NCBI GenBank assembly: GCA_017940465.1
Contig: JAGAYN010000023.1
Span: forward strand, 1-64,000
Origin: Bacteroidales bacterium
GTDB taxonomy: Bacteria > Bacteroidota > Bacteroidia > Bacteroidales > P3
Direction of reading: 5' to 3'
DNA: 64,000 bases
A program made the position numbers and the translations under genes. Each line of letters begins with the position of its first letter. Position 1 is the stretch's first letter. Below the pieces are notes generated by a model that saw only the letters and a program-made list of their open reading frames with translations, ran no database searches and was not told the origin of the DNA. This document shows, piece after piece, positions 1 to 9,028 of this stretch.

Positions 1-1
1 C

Positions 2-334
2 GAAGGCATCCTGGCCCAGGCCGCCGAGCGGAGGCAGAAAAGACTGCACCTGTGCCTGCCAGACGGCTGGCAGTCAGCCGATTTGCACCTCTACGGCTTC
101 ACCCTCGACCGCCACGGCCGCCCCTCGGCCAGCGCCTACGTGCCCCTCGGCCCCGGGGAGGGGCACAATAAAACCGCCGCCGACACGTTATCCTCACATG
201 AACAACCTCATCCCACCGCTGCAAGCGGGCGACCTGGTCTCCCTGGTGGCGCCGGCCCGCAAGGTGAGCCCCTCCGAGATGGCGCCGGCACGGGCGCTCC
301 TCCAGTCGTGGGGCCTCCGCGTGAGGGAGCCTGA
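2..334 (+). CDS. C-terminal part of an unidentified protein (possibly DUF6266-like)
   Basis: Partial gene entering from the left edge. The frame starting at base 2 reads a plausible protein containing LPDGW, HLYGFTLDRHGRPSAS and AYVPLG. This resembles the C-terminal end of Bacteroidota DUF6266-type proteins, where a WxGxxVHxYxF strand is followed by GxxSxSxYLG. That is recall of a family pattern, not a search. The frame stays open to 334 and so overlaps ldcA by 137 bases, which is unusual. Family members normally stop just after the SxYLG block, and a neighbouring frame has a stop at 169-171. The true end may therefore be near 171 with a one-base frameshift. Confidence 0.35.
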   Translation, partial: EGILAQAAERRQKRLHLCLPDGWQSADLHLYGFTLDRHGRPSASAYVPLGPGEGHNKTAADTLSSHEQPHPTAASGRPGLPGGAGPQGEPLRDGAGTGAPPVVGPPREGA

Positions 335-1112
335 CGGCCTCTATGAGGCCGAGGGCCAGCTTGCCGGATCCGACGCGCACCGCGCCGCCCTCCTCCAGCG
401 CGAGCTGGACGACCCCAAGGTGCGGGCCCTCCTCTGCTGCCGCGGAGGCTACGGAACGGTTCGTATCGTCGACCGCCTCGACTTCACGCGTTTCGCGCTG
501 AATCCCAAGTGGATAGTAGGCTACAGCGACGCTACCGTGCTCCACAGCCACCTCCACGCCACCCTCGGCCTGCCCACCCTCCACGCCACCATGCCCATCA
601 ACTTCCCCGCCGAGGGCGAGAACGCCGACACGCGCTCGCTCCGCGCTGCCCTCTTCGGGCAGCAGGAGCCCCCCCTGGAATGGCAGCCCACGCCACACGA
701 CCGCCCGGGCCGCGCCACAGGCACCCTCGTGGGCGGCAACCTGAGCATACTCTACAGCCTCCTCGGCTCTCGTTCCCAGATAGATACACGCGGCAAGATA
801 CTCCTCATCGAGGACCTCGACGAGTACCTCTACCACCTCGACCGCATGATGCAGGCCCTGCGCCGCGCCGGCATGCTGGAGGGGCTCAACGGGCTGATTG
901 TGGGGCACATGAGCGACATGCACGACAACAGCGTCCCCTTCGGGAAAACCGTCCCCGGGATTGTCCTCGACGCCATGGCGGGCACGCGCTGCCCCATCGC
1001 CTTCGGCGCACCTGTAGGACACTGTGTCGGAGCCAATTATGCCATCACCCTCGGCCGCTCCGTCACCCTCGAAACCTCTGTTTCAAAAAATAGTTGTATC
1101 TTTGCACCCTGA
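198..1112 (+). CDS. ldcA: LD-carboxypeptidase, peptidase family S66
   Basis: 304 residues, the usual size for MccF/LdcA-like S66 serine peptidases, which trim the terminal D-Ala from L,D-linked peptidoglycan tetrapeptides during murein recycling. The N-terminus PPLQAGDLVSLVAPARK is the family opening. The nucleophile lies in GYSDATVL (Ser110). The acidic residue is in LLIEDLDEYLYHLDRM and the C-terminal His in PVGHCVGANYAITLG. No signal peptide is visible, so a cytoplasmic enzyme is expected. The ATG at 198 fits the family start. The last codons run into the promoter of the next gene. Confidence 0.88.
   Translation: MNNLIPPLQAGDLVSLVAPARKVSPSEMAPARALLQSWGLRVREPDGLYEAEGQLAGSDAHRAALLQRELDDPKVRALLCCRGGYGTVRIVDRLDFTRFALNPKWIVGYSDATVLHSHLHATLGLPTLHATMPINFPAEGENADTRSLRAALFGQQEPPLEWQPTPHDRPGRATGTLVGGNLSILYSLLGSRSQIDTRGKILLIEDLDEYLYHLDRMMQALRRAGMLEGLNGLIVGHMSDMHDNSVPFGKTVPGIVLDAMAGTRCPIAFGAPVGHCVGANYAITLGRSVTLETSVSKNSCIFAP
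1097..1104 (+). promoter_or_regulatory. Bacteroidota -7 box (TATCTTTG) for the 1115 gene
   Basis: TATCTTTG matches TAnnTTTG and lies inside the last codons of ldcA. The ATG at 1115 is only 10 bases further on, so the transcript would be leaderless or nearly so. No clear TTTG -33 element is present at the right distance. Confidence 0.55.
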
Positions 1113-1114
1113 AC

Positions 1115-2428
1115 ATGCTGCTGATCCATGTGCCGAAGCTGACCAACCGGCTCGGGTACACGCTCAACGTCGTCTTCCAACGGCTGCTGCGGACCGAGAT
1201 AGGCATCACCACGGACGAGGAATACTTCCTCGGCCATGAGGGTGCCAAGGTGTGCTATGGTCACAAACGCCTGGGCGACAGCCTTTTCATCAAGAGCCAC
1301 GCGCTGCTCTTCCAGACCTCGATCGAGGACCAGGAGCCCAGGGCCGAATGCCGCGACGGGCAGTGGATACTGTTCCCCACCTACGGGCGCGACCTGGACT
1401 TCGGCTTCGACCTGCTGGCGGCCACGTTCTACCTGATTTCCAGATACGAAGAGTACCTCCCACACCGCGAGGACGCCCACGGCCGCTTCCTGGCCGAGGA
1501 GAGCCTGGCCTGGCGGGCGGGATTCCTGGAGGAGCCGGTGGTGGAGCAGTGGGCGCAGATGCTGCGCCGGCGGCTGCAGGAGCGCTATCCCGACCTGCCG
1601 CTGGCGGCGCCGGGCTACCGGTTCGTGCAGACGGTGGACATCGACGCGGCGTGGTGCTACCTGCACAAGGGCCTCTTCCGCACACTCATGGGACTGGGGC
1701 GCGACCTCTTCGTGCGGCGCGACCCGGGCGAGGTGCGGCGCCGCATCAGGGTGCTGCTCCGCCGCGAGGCCGACCCTTACGACACCTGCGACTATATCAT
1801 TGAAAGCCAGAAACGTGCGCCGGGCTCGCACCTGCTCTTCTTCGTGCTGCTGGCCGACTACGGTCAGTTCGACAAGCCGGCCTCCTACCTCAACCCCCAC
1901 ATGCGGGAACTGGTGCAGCACCTGGACGACTACGCCAAGATGGGCATCCATCCGGGCTACCAGTCGCTGGAGGTGCCGGCGCGTGCCGACGCGGAAATCA
2001 AGCGTCTGGAAGCCATCATCCACCGCACCATCGTGCGTGCACGTTTCCATTTCCTCCGCCTCCGCCTGCCCCGTTCCTACCGCATACTGCTGCATGCCGG
2101 CATCCGTCACGACTACACCATGGGCTACCCCGACGCGCCGGGCTTCAGAGCGGGCATCAGCGTGCAGTACCCGTTCTACGATCTGGAGCGCGACATGGAG
2201 ACGGAGCTTACGATACACCCCTTCTGCGTGATGGACACCACGCTGCACGAAAGCCTGGGCCTCAGCGCCCAGGAGGGGCTTCAGCGCTGCCGCAAACTGG
2301 TGGAGAGCCTCCGCGCCGTGGGCGGCACCTTCTGCTGCGTGGTGCACAACCAGTACCTCGCCGACCGCCCCGAATGGCACGGCTGGCGCGACGCCTACGG
2401 GCAGATGCTGGATATGGCCAAGCCTTAA
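1115..2428 (+). CDS. DUF7033 / polysaccharide deacetylase-like protein
   Basis: 437 residues, reading MLLIHVPKLTNRLGYTLN. Upstream in-frame codons exist from 1094, but they overlap the -7 promoter box, so ATG 1115 is preferred. The N-terminal half carries the DUF7033-type stretch GRDLDFGFDLLAATFYLIS followed by RYEEYLPH. The C-terminal half looks like a divergent NodB-type barrel: TVDIDAAW (first acidic strand), HPGYQS, and a late stretch with LHAGIRHDYTMGYPD. Bacteroidota proteins of this type are annotated as polysaccharide deacetylase family. The substrate cannot be told. Convergence with cell-envelope genes (ldcA, kdsC, rlpA) supports an envelope role. Confidence 0.65.
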   Translation: MLLIHVPKLTNRLGYTLNVVFQRLLRTEIGITTDEEYFLGHEGAKVCYGHKRLGDSLFIKSHALLFQTSIEDQEPRAECRDGQWILFPTYGRDLDFGFDLLAATFYLISRYEEYLPHREDAHGRFLAEESLAWRAGFLEEPVVEQWAQMLRRRLQERYPDLPLAAPGYRFVQTVDIDAAWCYLHKGLFRTLMGLGRDLFVRRDPGEVRRRIRVLLRREADPYDTCDYIIESQKRAPGSHLLFFVLLADYGQFDKPASYLNPHMRELVQHLDDYAKMGIHPGYQSLEVPARADAEIKRLEAIIHRTIVRARFHFLRLRLPRSYRILLHAGIRHDYTMGYPDAPGFRAGISVQYPFYDLERDMETELTIHPFCVMDTTLHESLGLSAQEGLQRCRKLVESLRAVGGTFCCVVHNQYLADRPEWHGWRDAYGQMLDMAKP

Positions 2429-2451
2429 ACAACTGACAATCAGATCCTGAT

Positions 2452-2973
2452 ATGATAAATTACAAGGAAAAACTGGCTGCCGTGAAGGCATTCGTCTTCG
2501 ACTTCGACGGTGTGATGACCAACGGGGACGTGTGGACCCTCGGCGACGGGCAGACCGTGCGCTGCGGCAACATCAAGGACGGCTTCGCCATCCAGTATGC
2601 CGTCAAGAAGGGCTACACGGTGGCGGTCATCTCCGGCGCCACCTCGGCCAGCATCGACCACCGCATGCACGCGCTCGGCGTCACGCAATGCTTCACCGGA
2701 TGCGGCGACAAGGTGCTGACCTACAACCGCTTCCTCCAGGAGAACGGCCTCGCCGACGGGCAGGTGCTCTACATGGGCGACGACCTCCCGGACTACCCCC
2801 TCCTGCGACGGGTCGGCGTCAGCGCCTGCCCCGCCGACGCCGCCACAGAGGTGAAGGAGGTGTGCGACTACATATCCCACCACCCAGGCGGCCGTGGATG
2901 CGTGCGCGACGTGATAGAACAGACGCTGCGCCTGCACGGCCAATGGTTCCATCAAGACGCTGTGATATGGTGA
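2452..2973 (+). CDS. kdsC: 3-deoxy-D-manno-octulosonate 8-phosphate phosphatase
   Basis: 173 residues, a cap-less HAD phosphatase of KdsC length. It has motif I DFDGVMTNG (Asp17, Asp19), motif II in VISGATSAS and motif IV GDDLPD, with the family C-terminus HPGGRGCVRDVIE. It removes phosphate from KDO-8-phosphate on the way to CMP-KDO for lipid A core. The waaA gene for the KDO transferase lies elsewhere in the window. The stop codon overlaps the next start in ATGGTGA, which suggests coupled translation. Confidence 0.9.
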   Translation: MINYKEKLAAVKAFVFDFDGVMTNGDVWTLGDGQTVRCGNIKDGFAIQYAVKKGYTVAVISGATSASIDHRMHALGVTQCFTGCGDKVLTYNRFLQENGLADGQVLYMGDDLPDYPLLRRVGVSACPADAATEVKEVCDYISHHPGGRGCVRDVIEQTLRLHGQWFHQDAVIW

Positions 2974-3734
2974 AAATGAACAGGATAGCGCTCATCGTGG
3001 CCCTGCTTCTGCCCGCCCTGCTGCGGGGGCAGAACTACTCGGACAGGGACACCGTCACGGAGTACCCCAACCACGGCACCTACTACCACAACAAATTCGA
3101 GGGGCGCAAGACCGCCAGCGGCGAGATCTTCGACCAGAACCTCTTCACCGCCGCCCACTGGAAAATCAAGCTCGGCACCTACGTCATGGTGACCAACCGC
3201 AACACAGGCCTGCAGGTGATTGTGAAGGTGAACGACCGCTGCCCCAAGCGCGGCGTGTTCGACATGAGCCACCGCGCCGCCAACAGCATCGGAATCCGTG
3301 GTTGCCAGCCCGTTACGGTGCGCATCCTGCCCCCTACGGAGGAGTACATAGCACGCTGGGAGGCCCAGGACGGGCAGTTCGACTCGGTGGAGTCGCGCCT
3401 GCGGCCCGGCGGCATCCCGCCCAAGGCGTCGCGCCCCAAAGCCGCCGCCGCCCCCTCCACGTGCGCCGAACAGCCCCTCCCGCCACTGCCTCAACCCCAC
3501 ACCACACACGCCGCTTACAACCTGATGCTCAAGGAGGTGGACACGCATGGGGAGGCATTCGCGCAGATCGGCCTCCTGCCGCAAGCCTACAAGGAGAAGG
3601 TGCTCCTCGACACGGCCGGCGGAACGGCCCTGCGCCTCGTCCTCGACGTGCGCCTCTCCAAAGGCCAGGCCGAGGAACTGGGGCGCGCCCTAAAGCATAC
3701 ATTCCCAGACTGCAAAACGATACCCGCAGAGTAA
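2967..3734 (+). CDS. RlpA-like septal ring lytic transglycosylase family protein
   Basis: 255 residues from ATG 2967, which overlaps the kdsC stop; ATG 2976 is an alternative. The signal peptide is IALIVALLLPALLRGQ. A double-psi beta-barrel follows with GTYYHNKFEGRKTASGE, FTAAHW and VNDRCPKRGVFDMSHRAA. These keep the Glu, His and Asp of RlpA-type enzymes, which cleave denuded glycan strands in the periplasm. The usual Gly of NDRGP is Cys here. A Pro-rich linker (around residues 165-190) leads to a C-terminal segment with a SPOR-like pattern (LLPQAYKEKVLLDTAG), too divergent to name firmly. Confidence 0.8.
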   Translation: MVKMNRIALIVALLLPALLRGQNYSDRDTVTEYPNHGTYYHNKFEGRKTASGEIFDQNLFTAAHWKIKLGTYVMVTNRNTGLQVIVKVNDRCPKRGVFDMSHRAANSIGIRGCQPVTVRILPPTEEYIARWEAQDGQFDSVESRLRPGGIPPKASRPKAAAAPSTCAEQPLPPLPQPHTTHAAYNLMLKEVDTHGEAFAQIGLLPQAYKEKVLLDTAGGTALRLVLDVRLSKGQAEELGRALKHTFPDCKTIPAE

Positions 3735-3758
3735 AAAAACAAAAAAATCAAAACTTTT

Positions 3759-3791
3759 TTTGGCGTATGTAAATAATTATTATTATCTTTG
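3759..3791 (+). promoter_or_regulatory. Promoter of the T9SS operon
   Basis: -33 element TTTG at 3759-3762, 21-base spacer, -7 element TATCTTTG at 3784-3791. The expected 5' UTR to the porP start is about 70 bases. Confidence 0.65.
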
Positions 3792-3868
3792 CACAATCAT
3801 TTCCGCCCCGGAAAAAGCGCGCCGGAAGTGATGAAGGGAATATGTAACACGATAAAACACAGGCCGTT

Positions 3869-4912
3869 GTGGCGAAACAGAATATAAAGAAAACGGGATA
3901 TTGGACTCGCAAAATAGCGTCATTTTTGCTATTGGTGGCGGCGTTTTCGCCCGTGGCCAACGCCCAGAACGAGGGACAGTACACCCATTTCATGTACAAT
4001 CGCCTCAGTTATAACCCCGCCTATGCCGGCAGCTCGGGTGCCATCGCCTTCACCCTCCTGTACAACAACCAGTGGATGGGCCTCGACCTGCAGGCCCCGG
4101 CCCCGGGTGTGGACCCGGGAAAGACTCCCGTCAACTACCTCTTCTCCTTCGATATGCCGGTGTCGTTCCTCCATGGCGGCCTCGGCGTTACGCTCAACTC
4201 GGAAGCCATCGGCTACCGCAGCAACACCACCGTCAATGTAGACTACGCCTTCCGCATCTATTGGGGCCCCGGAAGCCTCTCTGCCGGCGTGGAAGCCAAC
4301 CTCTACAACTTCTCCTTCAACAGCTCCAACCTCTACGGCAGCAGCGCCTTCTCCGGCGACCCCACCAACCCCCTCTCCGGCACTCGCGACCCCCTCGTGG
4401 ACGGTCAGGACGTCTCGCAGTTCATCTTCGACGTATCCACCGGCCTCTACTACCAGGTGCCGGGCCTCTACTACCTCGGCCTCTCGGTGAAAAACCTCTT
4501 GGGTTCCAAGATAGACCAGTTGGGCTGGCAGAATGCCCGCACCCTCTACCTCATGGGCGGATACGAATACACCTTCCCCTTCAACCCCTCGCTCAAACTG
4601 AAACCCTCCGCCCTGGTCAAGTCGGCGGACTTCTCTGTCTTCCAGGCGGAAGCGGCGGTGCTGGTAGACTACGAGAACGCCTTCTGGGGCGGCTTGGGCT
4701 ACCGCCTCGGCGATGCCTTCACCTTCCTGGCCGGCCTCAACTGGAAATGGTTCCGTCTGGGCGTGGCCTACGACCTCACCACCTCCAAACTCGGCACCTT
4801 CAAGTCCGGCCGCACCTTCGGCACGGCCGAGATCTTCCTCAGCGGAAGCTTCCGCATCGAGGTGCCGCGCCGCAACCCCACCGTGTCGCGCAACACACGC
4901 TACCAGCTATAA
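3869..4912 (+). CDS. porP: PorP/SprF family type IX secretion outer-membrane protein
   Basis: 347 residues starting at GTG 3869. The in-frame upstream ATG is immediately followed by a stop. After a long signal peptide ending near ANAQ, the family signature THFMYNRLSYNPAYAGS appears. Alternating strands with many aromatic residues indicate a beta-barrel. PorP/SprF proteins sit in the outer membrane and connect the GldK/GldN ring to the membrane; some also hold cargo such as SprB. It lies directly upstream of gldK, the same order as porP-porKLMN in Porphyromonas gingivalis. Confidence 0.9.
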   Translation: MAKQNIKKTGYWTRKIASFLLLVAAFSPVANAQNEGQYTHFMYNRLSYNPAYAGSSGAIAFTLLYNNQWMGLDLQAPAPGVDPGKTPVNYLFSFDMPVSFLHGGLGVTLNSEAIGYRSNTTVNVDYAFRIYWGPGSLSAGVEANLYNFSFNSSNLYGSSAFSGDPTNPLSGTRDPLVDGQDVSQFIFDVSTGLYYQVPGLYYLGLSVKNLLGSKIDQLGWQNARTLYLMGGYEYTFPFNPSLKLKPSALVKSADFSVFQAEAAVLVDYENAFWGGLGYRLGDAFTFLAGLNWKWFRLGVAYDLTTSKLGTFKSGRTFGTAEIFLSGSFRIEVPRRNPTVSRNTRYQL

Positions 4913-4975
4913 TATAGATTATTCCTATAAAATGAAACAAAAACCGAAAGAATTCGTTTAGTATATAAATAAAAC

Positions 4976-6346
4976 ATGGATAATATGAAGAAGTTGCTTT
5001 TCATCGTCGCCGCCTCGGCAGCCCTCCTGTGGAGCTGCAAGTCGTCCAACCAGGGCGAGGTAGTGGGAGTCGCAGACCGCCCCTATTTCGAGGACATTGA
5101 CCTCAAAGGAATGGTGTTCATCAACCAGGGTAACTACACCATGGGAGCCGGTGTGCAGAACGTCACCTACGGCCGCACCCCGCAGCCTCGCAAGATGCAG
5201 ATCAGCTCATTCTTCATGGATGAGACGGAAATCACCAACAACGAGTACCGCCAGTTTGTGTATGCCGTGCGCGACTCCATCGCCCGCCGCATCCTCGGCG
5301 AGGCCGGTGTGGACGGCTTCCTCATCGAAGAGGACAAGTACGGCGAGCCCCTCGACCCGCCCATCCTCAACTACAAGAAGAAAATCGACTATGCCGACGC
5401 CGAGATACGCCAGACACTTATCGACGGCGGCTTCTACATCATCGACATCAATCACCGCCGCGTGGTCGACGTGTCGAAGATGAACTATGAATACTACTTC
5501 ATTGACTATGTGCAGGCTGCCGAGAAAGAGAACGGCGTGCAGGCCAAGAGCGAGCACCGCGGCACCTCCTTCGCCGTGCGCCCCAAGGGCCTCAATAACC
5601 GCAACTCGCAGATACAGCGCGAGTATGTCAATATCTACCCCGACACCCTCTGCTGGGTGCACGACTACGCCTACAGCATGAACGAGGACTACGCCCGCAG
5701 CTACTTCTCGTCGCCGGCCTACGACAACTACCCCGTCGTCGGCGTCAGCTGGCGTCAGGCCCGCGCCTTCTGCGTGTGGCGTTCCAACATGCTCAACAAC
5801 TATCTGGAGAGCATCAACTACTCGCAGCTCAACGACTTCCGCCTCCCGACGGAGAGCGAGTGGGAGTTCGCTGCCCGCGGTGGCATACAGGCCCAGAGTT
5901 ATCCTTGGGGTGGCCCCTATGTGCGTAACCCCAATGGCTGCTTCCTGGCCAACTACGAGCCCCTCAAAGGTGCCTACGACGACGACGGCGGCGTGCGCAC
6001 CCTCATGGTCGGTCACTATGCCCCCAACGACTATGGCCTCTATGACATGGCTGGCAACGTGAGCGAGTGGTGCCTCGATGCCTTCAATGAGAGCACCTAC
6101 ATCGTGGCCAATGCCATCACCCCCTACTACCACTATGACGCCAAGGACGACGATCCCCTCGCCATGAAGAAGAAAGTAATCCGTGGCGGCAGCTGGAAGG
6201 ACCAGAAATACTTCATCCAGGTCCAGACCCGCGACTACGAGTTCATGGACACCGCCAAGTGCTACATCGGCTTCCGTTGCGTACAGCCCTACCTCGGACG
6301 TATCAAGGGCGACAACCTCCGCACCGCCTCCAACGTGGCTCGCTAA
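4976..6346 (+). CDS. gldK: T9SS ring lipoprotein GldK/PorK
   Basis: 456 residues. The lipoprotein signal ends in LLWSC (Cys21). The body has a formylglycine-generating-enzyme-like (sulfatase-modifying) fold: MVFINQGNYTMGAG at the start, MDETEITNNEYRQF, LPTESEWEFAARGG, GNVSEWCLDAF, RGGSW and YIGFRCV at the end. In GldK this fold is structural, forming the periplasmic ring with GldN under the outer membrane. An alternative start is the ATG at 4985 (MKKLL). It belongs to the porP-gldKLMN operon. Confidence 0.95.
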   Translation: MDNMKKLLFIVAASAALLWSCKSSNQGEVVGVADRPYFEDIDLKGMVFINQGNYTMGAGVQNVTYGRTPQPRKMQISSFFMDETEITNNEYRQFVYAVRDSIARRILGEAGVDGFLIEEDKYGEPLDPPILNYKKKIDYADAEIRQTLIDGGFYIIDINHRRVVDVSKMNYEYYFIDYVQAAEKENGVQAKSEHRGTSFAVRPKGLNNRNSQIQREYVNIYPDTLCWVHDYAYSMNEDYARSYFSSPAYDNYPVVGVSWRQARAFCVWRSNMLNNYLESINYSQLNDFRLPTESEWEFAARGGIQAQSYPWGGPYVRNPNGCFLANYEPLKGAYDDDGGVRTLMVGHYAPNDYGLYDMAGNVSEWCLDAFNESTYIVANAITPYYHYDAKDDDPLAMKKKVIRGGSWKDQKYFIQVQTRDYEFMDTAKCYIGFRCVQPYLGRIKGDNLRTASNVAR

Positions 6347-6410
6347 AAGCATCGCATATATAAGAATAACACATTATAAATAATAAGCAAACACAAAAAA
6401 CAAACGCATC

Positions 6411-7289
6411 ATGAGTTTTATCAACAATCTCGTACGCAGTAAAGGCTACAAGACCTTCATGGCCTACCTCTATGGCTGGGGTGCAGCCGTCGTTATCGTC
6501 GGTGCCCTGTTCAAAATCATGCACTGGCCGGGCGCCAATGAAATGCTGATTATAGGTATGGGAACCGAAGGTGTCATCTTCTTCCTCTCGGCATTCGAGC
6601 CGCCCCACAAGGAGTGGGACTGGAGCCTTGTCTACCCTGAACTGGCCGGTATGGTCGAAGGCAGTGGCCTGGAAGGCGAGGAGATGGAGTACGACGAGGA
6701 GGGCAATCCCATCGCAAAGGCTGCCAACCTCCCTGTGAGCAAAGACCCCCTCACCGCCAAACTGGACAAGATGCTCGAAGAGGCCAACATCACCCCCGAA
6801 CTGATCGACCGCCTCGGTCAGGGAATGCAGAACCTCGCCGAGAGTGCCAACTCGCTTAACAACATGGCCAACGTCACCGCCGCCACCGACAAGTTCGTGA
6901 GCAACCTCGACGGCGTGGCCAGCCAGGCCGGCCGCCTGCTGGAGAGCATGCAGGGCGCCCCCGAGGCCATCTCCACCCTCTCCACCATCTACCAGGAGAC
7001 CTCCCAGGCCCTCAACGGCGAGGTGTCCTACGTGGAAGAGATGAAGAAGATGTCCGCCAGCCTGAGCAGCATCAACGCCATGTACGAGATGCAAATCAAC
7101 AACGCCTCCTCGCAGATGACCCTCAACAAGGAGTTCGAGGAGAAGATGGGCACCATGCTGGCCAACTTCTCCAACTCCGCCGAAGGCATCACCAAATACA
7201 AGGAACAGGTGGACGCCCTTACCCGCAAGGTTGCCGAGCTGAACAATGTCTACGGCAACATGCTGGCCGCTATGCAGACCAGAATCTGA
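6411..7289 (+). CDS. gldL: T9SS motor protein GldL/PorL
   Basis: 292 residues. Two N-terminal membrane helices span about residues 17-37 and 45-62, joined by HWPGANEM. The second helix carries Glu53 in GMGTEGVIFFLS, corresponding to the protonatable glutamate of the GldL motor. A long cytoplasmic tail has helical, coiled-coil-like content, for example ELNNVYGNMLAAMQ at the C-terminus. With GldM it uses the proton-motive force to drive secretion. Confidence 0.94.
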   Translation: MSFINNLVRSKGYKTFMAYLYGWGAAVVIVGALFKIMHWPGANEMLIIGMGTEGVIFFLSAFEPPHKEWDWSLVYPELAGMVEGSGLEGEEMEYDEEGNPIAKAANLPVSKDPLTAKLDKMLEEANITPELIDRLGQGMQNLAESANSLNNMANVTAATDKFVSNLDGVASQAGRLLESMQGAPEAISTLSTIYQETSQALNGEVSYVEEMKKMSASLSSINAMYEMQINNASSQMTLNKEFEEKMGTMLANFSNSAEGITKYKEQVDALTRKVAELNNVYGNMLAAMQTRI

Positions 7290-7341
7290 CAAAGGACTGA
7301 GTAGTAACTAAATTGGGTAACAAAAAGTAAAACATCAGACT

Positions 7342-9021
7342 ATGGGCGCAAGTAACTGTCCGGAAACCCCGCGACAAAAGATGATTACCATGATGTACCT
7401 TGTGTACACCGCTATGCTGGCACTCAACGTCTCGGCAGAAGTCATCAACGGCTTCAAGAGCGTGGGTTCGGCAATGCAGGAGTCCAACAAGAACATCGCT
7501 GCCAAGCTCGACGATACCTACACCAACTTCGACCTGGCATTCCAAAACAGCCCCGACAAGGTGCGCGACATGTACAACCGTGCACAGGAGATCAAGCGCC
7601 TGTCGGCAGACATCACCAGCTATATAGACAGTGTGGAATTCACCTTCATCGGCAGCAAGGTGGCCACGATGGCGACCATCGACCAGCGCGACGCCGATGG
7701 TGGCAAACTCCCTCCGCGCAAGATAGTGCTTCGCGACGACGAGGGCAATGCCCTGATAGACAGCGTGAAACTGGCACTGGACATGAATGGCATCAACTGG
7801 CTTACCGACAAGCAGTTGGAGGATAACCACAACCCTGCCAACTTCTTCCTTGGCCAGTCGGGTGTGGTGATGGAGGACAAGGCTGCCTTCCAGATTAAAC
7901 AGAAGATTATCAACTTCAAACAACGTGTGAACGAGGCCCTCGGCGAGGATTCCAGCCACGTCAAGATGGGCCTTGACATGTCCGATGGATACGACAAGGA
8001 CGGCAAGTCGGTATCGTGGGAACTGCTCAACTTCAACGAGGTGATTACCGGCGCTGCCTTGGTGACCCTCACCCGGTTGAAGGCCGAGACCATGAATGCC
8101 GAGTTCGACGCTGTCAATATGCTCTACAAGAAGGTGAGCAAGGGCGACATGTCGTTCGACCAGATTGCGATGATTACGCGGCCCACCAAGGGCACATATA
8201 TCATCCAGGGCGGCACCTACGAAGCCAAGATCAACGTCGGTGCCTACGACTCGCGCCAGAAGTTCACCGCCACCGTCAATGGTCAGCAGTTGACCAGCGG
8301 TGACAGCGGCTCGGTGGTATACCGCACCACTTGTAACAGCCTCGGCCCGCAGCGCGTTACGGGTGTGGCCTACGTCACCTCGCCCGACGGCGGTACCAAG
8401 GAGTATCCCATCAACGACGTCTACTACGTGGCCAAGCCTGCCGGCGTGGTGCGTCTGGACGGTCTGCAGGTGGTCTATGCCGGTCTTGACAACCCGATTA
8501 CCATCTCCGCCGCCGGTATCGACACGCGCAACCTTTCCGCTTCGGTGGATGGCGGCCAAGCCTCCATCACGCGTGGCGAAGGTGAGGGCAGTTATATCAT
8601 CAAGCCCGCTCCGGGTTCCAAGGCTCTCAATATCAATGTGGACGCCACCATCGACCGCCGCACCACCCGCGTGGGTTCGCAGCGTGTGATAGTGAAGGAC
8701 ATCCCGCCACCCATCCTGAAAATCAACGGTATCGAGACGGGTGGAAAGATTTCCAAGAAGGACATTGCCGACGGCACGGTGGTCATACCCTCCAAAGACC
8801 CCAACTTCCTGCTTAAGATTGACAACCGCATGATCCGCATTGTGAAGATGGTGGTGTCGGTCGGAGCGAAGGAGGAGCCTGTGCAGGGACCGCGCTTCAA
8901 CGAGCAGGCCGCCTCCATAGTGCGCAAGGCCAACCGCGGCGACAAACTGGTCATCAGCGCCGAGGTGATGATGCCCGATGGCAAGGCCAAACCTGTAATT
9001 TACACCGCAACACTTAAATAA
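7342..9021 (+). CDS. gldM: T9SS motor protein GldM/PorM
   Basis: 559 residues. It starts MGASNCPETPRQKMI followed by one membrane helix, MYLVYTAMLALNVSAEVI, the conserved GldM N-terminus that inserts into the GldL bundle. The rest is periplasmic and made of consecutive D1-D4 domains that reach the GldK/GldN ring. Length and position after gldL are typical. GTYIIQGGTYEAKINVGAYD marks the middle domain. Confidence 0.95.
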   Translation: MGASNCPETPRQKMITMMYLVYTAMLALNVSAEVINGFKSVGSAMQESNKNIAAKLDDTYTNFDLAFQNSPDKVRDMYNRAQEIKRLSADITSYIDSVEFTFIGSKVATMATIDQRDADGGKLPPRKIVLRDDEGNALIDSVKLALDMNGINWLTDKQLEDNHNPANFFLGQSGVVMEDKAAFQIKQKIINFKQRVNEALGEDSSHVKMGLDMSDGYDKDGKSVSWELLNFNEVITGAALVTLTRLKAETMNAEFDAVNMLYKKVSKGDMSFDQIAMITRPTKGTYIIQGGTYEAKINVGAYDSRQKFTATVNGQQLTSGDSGSVVYRTTCNSLGPQRVTGVAYVTSPDGGTKEYPINDVYYVAKPAGVVRLDGLQVVYAGLDNPITISAAGIDTRNLSASVDGGQASITRGEGEGSYIIKPAPGSKALNINVDATIDRRTTRVGSQRVIVKDIPPPILKINGIETGGKISKKDIADGTVVIPSKDPNFLLKIDNRMIRIVKMVVSVGAKEEPVQGPRFNEQAASIVRKANRGDKLVISAEVMMPDGKAKPVIYTATLK

Positions 9022-9028
9022 TAGAGAT

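Noticed and set aside
99..1022. 307-codon minus-strand frame opposite ldcA
   Set aside because: It is antisense to a well-supported S66 peptidase, with shadow-type composition.
1037..2491. 484-codon minus-strand frame opposite the DUF7033 gene
   Set aside because: Same reason: it overlaps a conserved protein fully and shows no recognisable domain.
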